64,000 nucleotides of DNA, taken from the NCBI RefSeq assembly GCF_000214495.1, contig NZ_AFIJ01000008.1, positions 1 through 64,000 on the forward strand, in the 5' to 3' direction. Below are positions 58,794 through 64,000 of the stretch, piece after piece. Positions within the stretch are counted from its first letter, which is position 1; every line of letters begins with the position of its first letter. The translations under genes and the position numbers were made by a program. The notes beneath the pieces were generated by a model. It saw nothing but the letters and a program-made list of their open reading frames with translations, ran no database searches and had not been told where the DNA came from. Source of the stretch: Megasphaera lornae. GTDB lineage: Bacteria; Bacillota; Negativicutes; Veillonellales; Megasphaeraceae.

Positions 58794-59357
58794 ATGTCAT
58801 TAATTAATAAGGAAGTTGCGGATTTTAAAGTACAGGCATATCAAAACGGCGCCTTTAAAGAAGTTACGAAAAAAGACCTGCTGGGTAAATGGTCTGTTTT
58901 TGTATTTTATCCGGCCGATTTTACCTTTGTATGCCCGACCGAATTGGAAGATTTAGCGAATTTATATAGTCAGTTCCAAACTATTAATTGTGAAGTATAC
59001 AGCGTTTCCTGTGACAGTCATTTTGTACACAAAGCTTGGCATGAAAGTTCGGAAGCGGTAGGAAAGGTAACCTATCCTATGTTGGGCGATCCGACGGCCG
59101 CTTTAGCTAAAGATTTTGAAGTATATATTGAAAGCGACGGTATGGCGGAACGCGGTTCTTTCATTGTTAATCCGGAAGGAAAAATTGTGGCTTATGAAGT
59201 TAATGCCGGCAGTGTAGGAAGAAATGCGGAAGAATTATTGAGAAAAGTGGAAGCTTCCCAATTTGTAGCGGAACACGGCGATCAAGTGTGCCCGGCAAAA
59301 TGGAAACCCGGTGCGGCTACCTTAAAACCGAGCTTTGATTTAGTCGGGAAAATTTAG
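58794..59357 (+). CDS. ahpC: Alkyl hydroperoxide peroxiredoxin
   Basis: The 187-residue typical 2-Cys peroxiredoxin reduces peroxides. The peroxidatic C47 is in FTFVCPTE and the resolving C166 in VCPAKW. A strong ribosome binding site AAGGAGG precedes ATG 58794. The gene is followed by its reductase 11 bp after the stop, so the pair forms the AhpCF-type system. Confidence 0.96.
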   Translation: MSLINKEVADFKVQAYQNGAFKEVTKKDLLGKWSVFVFYPADFTFVCPTELEDLANLYSQFQTINCEVYSVSCDSHFVHKAWHESSEAVGKVTYPMLGDPTAALAKDFEVYIESDGMAERGSFIVNPEGKIVAYEVNAGSVGRNAEELLRKVEASQFVAEHGDQVCPAKWKPGAATLKPSFDLVGKI

Positions 59358-59368
59358 GGCGGTACCGT

Positions 59369-61021
59369 ATGAATACAGAAATGATGTACGATTTAATTAT
59401 CGTAGGCGGCGGTCCGGCCGGTCTTTCGGCCGCTATTTATGCGGCCCGGGCGCGCAATAAAGTGCTGATTGTAGAAAAAGGCGAGATTGGCGGTCAGATT
59501 ACTGCGGCGGGCGCGTTAGTTAATTATCCGGGCGTACCCAATACGACCGGAAAAGAAGTGACCGAAGCGATGTATGAACAGGCCTTATCTTTCGGTGCGC
59601 AGTGGTTGGCAACGGAAGTAACCGGTCTGGAATTAACGGATACGATCAAAACAGTGCATACTAAAAAAGGGGACTATCAATCTCTTGCCGTATTACTGGC
59701 TACCGGTGCCAATCCGCAAAGTGTCGGCTTTACGGGAGAAAAAGAGTTTCGCGGGCATGGTGTTGCATATTGCGCCACTTGCGACGGTGAATTTTTTACG
59801 GATAAGGATATTTTTGTTGTCGGTTCCGGCGCGGATGCGATTGAAGAAAGCATATTTTTAACAAAATATGGAAAAAGTATTACCATTTTAGTGAAAAAGG
59901 CCGCTTTTGATTGCGCGCAAACGTTAGTGGATTCGTTACAAGAGTATCCGAGTATTTCTGTAAAATATAATTCGGAAATTGTAAAAGCCGGCGGTACGGA
60001 CGGCATCCTTTCTTATGCGGAATTTAAAAATCGCAAAGACGGCACGACTTGGCGATATGATGCGCCGCCGGATGACACGTTCGGCATTTTTGTCTTTGCC
60101 GGCCATCAGCCCAATGCCGTTTTATTCGGAGACGCGATCCGATTGGATCCGAAAGGCTATGTCCTTACCGATGGGGAGCAAAAAACCACGGTTGACGGTG
60201 TATATGCGGCAGGCGATCTTTGTGTGAAATCCCTGCGCCAAGTGGTTACGGCCACGGCGGACGGTGCGATTGCCGCGACGGCGGCGTTGAAATACTGCGG
60301 CGCCATGCATCGGCAATTAAAACTTCCTAAATTTCCGCCGACGTCGGCTATACCGGCGACAGCGAAAAAAAATGATCCGACGACCGTACCCTCGCCTCAT
60401 ACGGCAGGAACCTTTTTAACGGCTGAAATTCGCGGTCAAGTAGAGCCTATTTTGGCAAAAATTACTTCCGTCGTTACCTTGCAGGTACATGGAAATGATA
60501 CGGATTTAAGCAAAGAATTACAAGAAGCGGCACAAGAAATTGCCGCGCTCAGTGAAAAAATAAAAGTGCAAACCGTGCCGCAAAGCCCGGAAGATATACC
60601 CTATCTTTCTTTACTGAAAGGAGAAAATACAGATACGGGCATTGCTTTTCACGGCGTTCCGGGAGGACATGAATTTACGTCCTTTATATTAGCGTTGTAT
60701 AATGTTGCCGGACCGGGACAAGAAATGGATGAAGAAACGAAGACAGCATTGGCGGATATTGACGCAACGGGAAAAAAGATAGCCATGAAAGTGCTTGTAT
60801 CTCTTTCCTGCACAATGTGCCCCGCCGTGGTTCAGGAAACGCAAAGATTGGCAGCTGCTTCCTCCCATATTACGGCGGAAATGTTTGATTTACAGCATTT
60901 TCCCAAATTGAAAAATAAATATCGGGTTATGAGTGTGCCGTGCCTGGTAATTAATGACCAAGATGTCCATTTCGGTAAAAAATCGATGCACGAGCTGTTA
61001 CAATTATTGAAGAACGTATAA
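59369..61021 (+). CDS. Thioredoxin reductase fused to C-terminal glutaredoxin-like domains
   Basis: The 550-residue protein begins with a thioredoxin-reductase module: FAD motif VGGGPAGLSAAIYAAR, redox pair C135/C138 (CATCD), NAD motif VVGSGADAIEES and AAGDLCV. After a linker (about 312-345) comes a double thioredoxin-fold region like the N-terminal domain of AhpF, with CTMC at C481/C484. The order is opposite to AhpF, where the glutaredoxin-like domains come first. It should pass electrons from NAD(P)H to AhpC. Confidence 0.92.
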   Translation: MNTEMMYDLIIVGGGPAGLSAAIYAARARNKVLIVEKGEIGGQITAAGALVNYPGVPNTTGKEVTEAMYEQALSFGAQWLATEVTGLELTDTIKTVHTKKGDYQSLAVLLATGANPQSVGFTGEKEFRGHGVAYCATCDGEFFTDKDIFVVGSGADAIEESIFLTKYGKSITILVKKAAFDCAQTLVDSLQEYPSISVKYNSEIVKAGGTDGILSYAEFKNRKDGTTWRYDAPPDDTFGIFVFAGHQPNAVLFGDAIRLDPKGYVLTDGEQKTTVDGVYAAGDLCVKSLRQVVTATADGAIAATAALKYCGAMHRQLKLPKFPPTSAIPATAKKNDPTTVPSPHTAGTFLTAEIRGQVEPILAKITSVVTLQVHGNDTDLSKELQEAAQEIAALSEKIKVQTVPQSPEDIPYLSLLKGENTDTGIAFHGVPGGHEFTSFILALYNVAGPGQEMDEETKTALADIDATGKKIAMKVLVSLSCTMCPAVVQETQRLAAASSHITAEMFDLQHFPKLKNKYRVMSVPCLVINDQDVHFGKKSMHELLQLLKNV

Positions 61022-61039
61022 ATTACTATATCATACTAC

Positions 61040-61081
61040 AAAAAGAGGACGATGAATGCTTGCATTCATCGTCCTCTTTTT
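61040..61081. terminator. Bidirectional terminator
   Basis: Perfect 20-bp stem with a TT loop region, A5 on the left and T5 on the right; ends the ahpC operon and, on the other strand, the tRNA-Val transcript. Confidence 0.95.
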
Positions 61082-61100
61082 CTTATACACGCTCCGCTCT

Positions 61101-61177
61101 TGGTGGGCGATAATGGATTCGAACCATCGACCCCCTCGATGTCAACGAGATACTCTAACCAACTGAGCTAACCGCCC
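61101..61177 (-). tRNA. tRNA-Val (anticodon GAC)
   Basis: On the minus strand the acceptor stem is GGGCGGT/ATCGCCC (one G-U), the D arm GCTC/GAGT, the anticodon stem TCTCG/CGAGG with loop TTGACAT, the T arm GATGG/CCATT (one G-U pair) with loop TTCGAAT, and CCA is encoded. It decodes GUC and GUU. Confidence 0.95.
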
Positions 61178-61266
61178 GCGATATATAATACATGTGCATA
61201 AGGAATACTTTCTTATTATAGCGGAAGGAGGCTTTTTTTGTCAAGGTGCCGAACGGCGGCGGGCGG

Positions 61267-63875
61267 TCAATCCCGGGGAGCGGTCAAAGGCAGGGTTTGT
61301 AAAAAACGACTGGGGTTTTGTTTTATATGATTTTCGGCTTCATGCCAGGTGAGATACAGCTTTTTTTTGGCACGGGTTATGGCAACATAAAATAAGCGTT
61401 TTTCTTCGTCCAAGTTACCGGTTTGAATAGGGCGGGACAAGGGAAAGGTACCGTCTTGTAAGGCGGCTAAAAAGACGGTGTCATATTCTAAGCCTTTGGC
61501 CTGATGGACGGTAATAATGGGAATTTGTGCTCTTTTTTGTAACAGCGTATCCAGTTCGCTGTTGGATAAAGAGGCGAGTTGCAGCAGTTCTTGCAAGTTG
61601 TCGCGGGGACTGCGGGAAGGATCATCCTGTTCTGCTGCCAAGCGGTAAAAATAACGAATATGATCCAGGCGGTGAGACGGTTCGCCTCGGGAGGCTTCTT
61701 GTTCGTCAATTTTTGCATAGTACTCTTTTACACCGCAGTGCAGCATGATACGGGTGAGTAATTCATGCGGGCGCAAGGAATAGGATTGGCGGCGCAAAGC
61801 TGATATTTTCTCACTGAAGGAAATAAAGCGATGGGCATAGGTAGTGAATAATTCACGACGTGTTGCCGTTTGGGAAAGAATTTTTTCTTGCAGTACCGTT
61901 TGTAATAAGTCGGCTGTGGCCAAGATATCATCCCAAGCGTTGTGACTGGGTTTATGGGCCGTAGAAAAATGATGACTGAGAAATTCCAAGGTGTACTTTT
62001 CCAGGTCCGGATAAAAACGACGATATATGTCCAGCGTATCCATATAAGGCATTTCCGTCGGGCACGGTAGCGAAAGACGGGACAATTCACTTTGTAAAAT
62101 AGAGATATCATACAGTACATTATGACCGACAATTAAGGAATCTTTGGCGAAGGTTAAAAAGTTTTGTAATGCCCGGCGTGCATCGGTGCCGTTTTTTTGT
62201 AAAAATTCATCGCTTAATCCGTGGATGGCATATGAGTCGCCTACTGTTCGGGAGGGACGGAGGTAGGTCATGAATTTTTCTTGTATGGTGCCGTCGGTAC
62301 GCAAGCGGACGGCGGCTATTTGAATGATTTCATCCTGTAAGGGATTTGTACCGGTGCTTTCGACATCGAAGACGATGAGGGAGCCTTCCTGCAGGTGGTG
62401 CAGCAAGAGTCCGAACGGATCGCCGGCGGTTAGTATACGGGGATCGGAAAAATCGCTGAGGTGTATGCCCGCCGTCTTATAGGCGGGGCCTTCCAATTGG
62501 CGTAAAACGGCATGCCCGAGATGGGGAATGAATCGTTGGGCAATTCGGTGCATACTGAGGGCATCGTTTTTGTTGATAATAAGTCGTAAAAAAGCAAGGA
62601 CGTCTTTTATTTCTTGTCGCTTGAAGAGATGAAATTGTTCAATGCGGCTGAAGGGTAAGGTTCGGTCGGCGCGAACGCGGGCATTACAGGCGCGTAAGGC
62701 CAGCCAAAGCTGTTTGTTTTGGCGATTGGTACGCGTCATAATGCATACATGACGACGTTCGTCTTTACTCATAGCTTGAATGGTTTTAAAAATCCAAGCG
62801 CCTTCTTCCAAATAGGTGGGAAAAGAGTGTTGTTGAATCGGTTCCGGTGTAGCGTCGACCGGCGTGCCGGCGAGGATTTTTGGTGACTGCCGGTCGGGGA
62901 ACAGGGCCTGCAGGCAGTCGGCGGCGGCTTGTACCAAGGGAGGAGCGGCGCGATAATTTGTCGTTAAGGTGAGGCAGAGGGGTTGATATTTTTTTTAATA
63001 TCTGCAAAAATAAAGTCGGGATGTGAACCGCGCCATTCGTAAATGGTTTGAAAGGCATCGCCGCAGAATAACAGATTTTTTTCCGGAAAGAGCGGCGATA
63101 AAAAGGCATATTCCCAATCGCTTGTATCCTGTATTTCATCAATCGTCAGGTAGCGAAAGCGGGTTTGCCAACGGGCACGTATTTCCGGTTGTTGCAGTAA
63201 GCGGTGCGCCTGTAAAATTAAATCATGAAAATCCAGGGCATGGTTTTGGCGTAAGCATTGATTATATTGACGATACAGTGCCAGCCCGTGTTGAACGAGC
63301 CAATTTTCCAATCGCGGATTGGGGGTTCCATTGTAATTTTCACATAAAGAGGAGAGGTATTTTCGAGACACTAAACGGGAAAATACGTATGCATCGGGAT
63401 GCGTTACGGCGGGCTCGTTGACGGCGGCCGTATTTTTTTTGATTTTTTCTATTAAGGCGGAAATTTTCAGTAAGTACGGCGATTTTTGATAATTCGCGGG
63501 CATCAGGGAAGCCAGGAGGTGACGGCAGTCTTCTTCATCGTAAATGAGCGAGTCGTAAGGGACGGTCGCATTTTTTTTGCCTTCTTCTTGTAATACTAAA
63601 TACCCGAAAGCATGAATGGTTTTTATTGTTACGTTTTGTGCGGAAAGGCCGATAAGTTCCTGTAAGCGATGCTGTAATTCTTTGCAAGCGCGATTGGTAA
63701 AGGTTAAGCAGAGAATTTCTTTTTCCCGGGCACGTCGGCAGGCCAGAATATAAGCGATACGATGTGCAAGAATGGCGGTTTTTCCCGTACCTGCAGGTGC
63801 TTGTAATAAAATATTGTGATCCAATTCGGTCACGATGCGATGTTGGGTTTCATTTAATTGGGTAGATAAGTTCAT
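61267..63875 (-). pseudogene. UvrD-type helicase with embedded DnaQ-like exonuclease, frameshifted
   Basis: The first frame (ATG 63875 to 62964, 303 codons) carries Walker A APAGTGKTA, LTFTNRACKELQ, TIDEIQDTSDWE (Walker B) and GDAFQTIYEWRG. At an A8 tract the frame breaks; the -1 frame continues with LTLTTNYRAAPPL (motif IV) to 61267. This second part contains a DEDD exonuclease, LIVFDVESTGTNPL with GHNVLYDISIL and HNAWDDILATA, inserted between helicase motifs IV and V, then ITVHQAKGLEYDTVF and VAITRAKKKLYL. With one extra A the protein would be 869 residues. Repair helicase of unknown pathway. Confidence 0.8.
62989..62996 (-). other. A8 tract at the helicase frame break
   Basis: On the minus strand GAT ATT AAA AAA AAT ATC: A_AAA_AAT is a possible -1 slippery heptamer, and the next -1 codon (TAT) resumes the conserved helicase frame. 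Nine A residues would give one continuous frame. Confidence 0.55.
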
Positions 63876-63895
63876 AGGCGCCTCCTATATTTTTT

Positions 63896-63923
63896 ATCAT
63901 AGCATAGGCCCGGAAAAATACAA
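63896..63923 (-). promoter_or_regulatory. Promoter of the helicase gene
   Basis: On the minus strand TTGTAT (63918-63923), 16-bp spacer, TATGAT (63896-63901) with TG before it (extended -10). The ribosome binding site AGGAGGCGCC follows. Confidence 0.55.
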
Positions 63924-64000
63924 AATTTGTTTATGAAATCCTCGTGAATATGTCGTTTATAGACTTGAATTTTTGATGAATGACGGCGTTTTTTATGGTT

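Noticed and set aside
61527..61748. Plus-strand frames opposite the helicase
   Set aside because: These are shadows of the conserved helicase coding strand.

Overview
The window is a chromosome segment from a Gram-negative-type Firmicute, most likely a member of the Negativicutes (Veillonella, Megasphaera or Dialister relatives). The evidence is the mix of gene families. There is a nearly complete lipid A, Kdo and LPS-export cluster (lpxC, fabZ, lpxA, lpxI, lpxB, msbA, waaA, lpxK, kdsB, kdsA, kdsD, kdsC, an LpxL-type acyltransferase, lptC, lptA, lptB, lptF/G). It sits beside Firmicute-type genes: fapR-plsX, RNase HIII, a YitT membrane protein, WalJ and RlmH, a PerR-like operator, and strong AGGAGG ribosome binding sites. 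Lactate permease, a LUD-domain protein and an OadA/5S-type carboxyltransferase suggest lactate or organic-acid metabolism.

Layout: (1) 1-5.1 kb is an AT-rich accessory island next to a tRNA-Pro gene. It holds two promoterless toxin cassettes headed by a 126-bp repeat that encodes a piece resembling the C-terminus of a phage minor-head protein, one adjacent immunity-like gene, five perfectly spaced 21-bp repeats, two phage structural-type genes, and several decayed genes (HTH fragment, truncated DUF4417 gene). (2) 5.1-15.7 kb: dnaE, a secreted protein, lactate permease and LUD protein, a monofunctional glycosyltransferase, and argGH. (3) 15.7-31.6 kb: the LPS operon from a clear promoter before lpxC to a terminator after lptF/G. 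(4) 31.6-34.6 kb: DUF3084, RNase H-fold, YitT and PC4-like genes. (5) 34.6-42.3 kb: the type II fatty-acid operon fapR-plsX-fabH-fabD-fabG-acpP-fabK-fabF-rnc, with a probable FapR operator at the promoter. (6) 42.3-47.4 kb: two radical SAM proteins, a LytTR regulator and a carboxyltransferase. (7) 47.5-58.6 kb: rRNA methyltransferase, rnhC, ChbG, epimerase, ACT, hom, thrB, two deoC paralogs, walJ, htrA, rlmH and a CBS protein. (8) 58.7-64 kb: ahpC with a fused TrxR-glutaredoxin reductase, tRNA-Val, and a UvrD helicase with an embedded DnaQ-type exonuclease.

Two themes stand out. First, the toxin cassettes lack their own start signals and share a nearly identical leader, as expected for a silent toxin reservoir used by recombination. 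Second, three genes (acpP, the second deoC, the helicase) are each out of frame by exactly one missing A in a poly-A run. Two of these sites also have the form of a -1 ribosomal slippery heptamer. This is either homopolymer undercalling, real inactivation, or programmed slippage. Next to the frameshifted deoC lies an in-frame deoC paralog that has lost all three catalytic residues. All calls come from reading the sequence; no database search was run.
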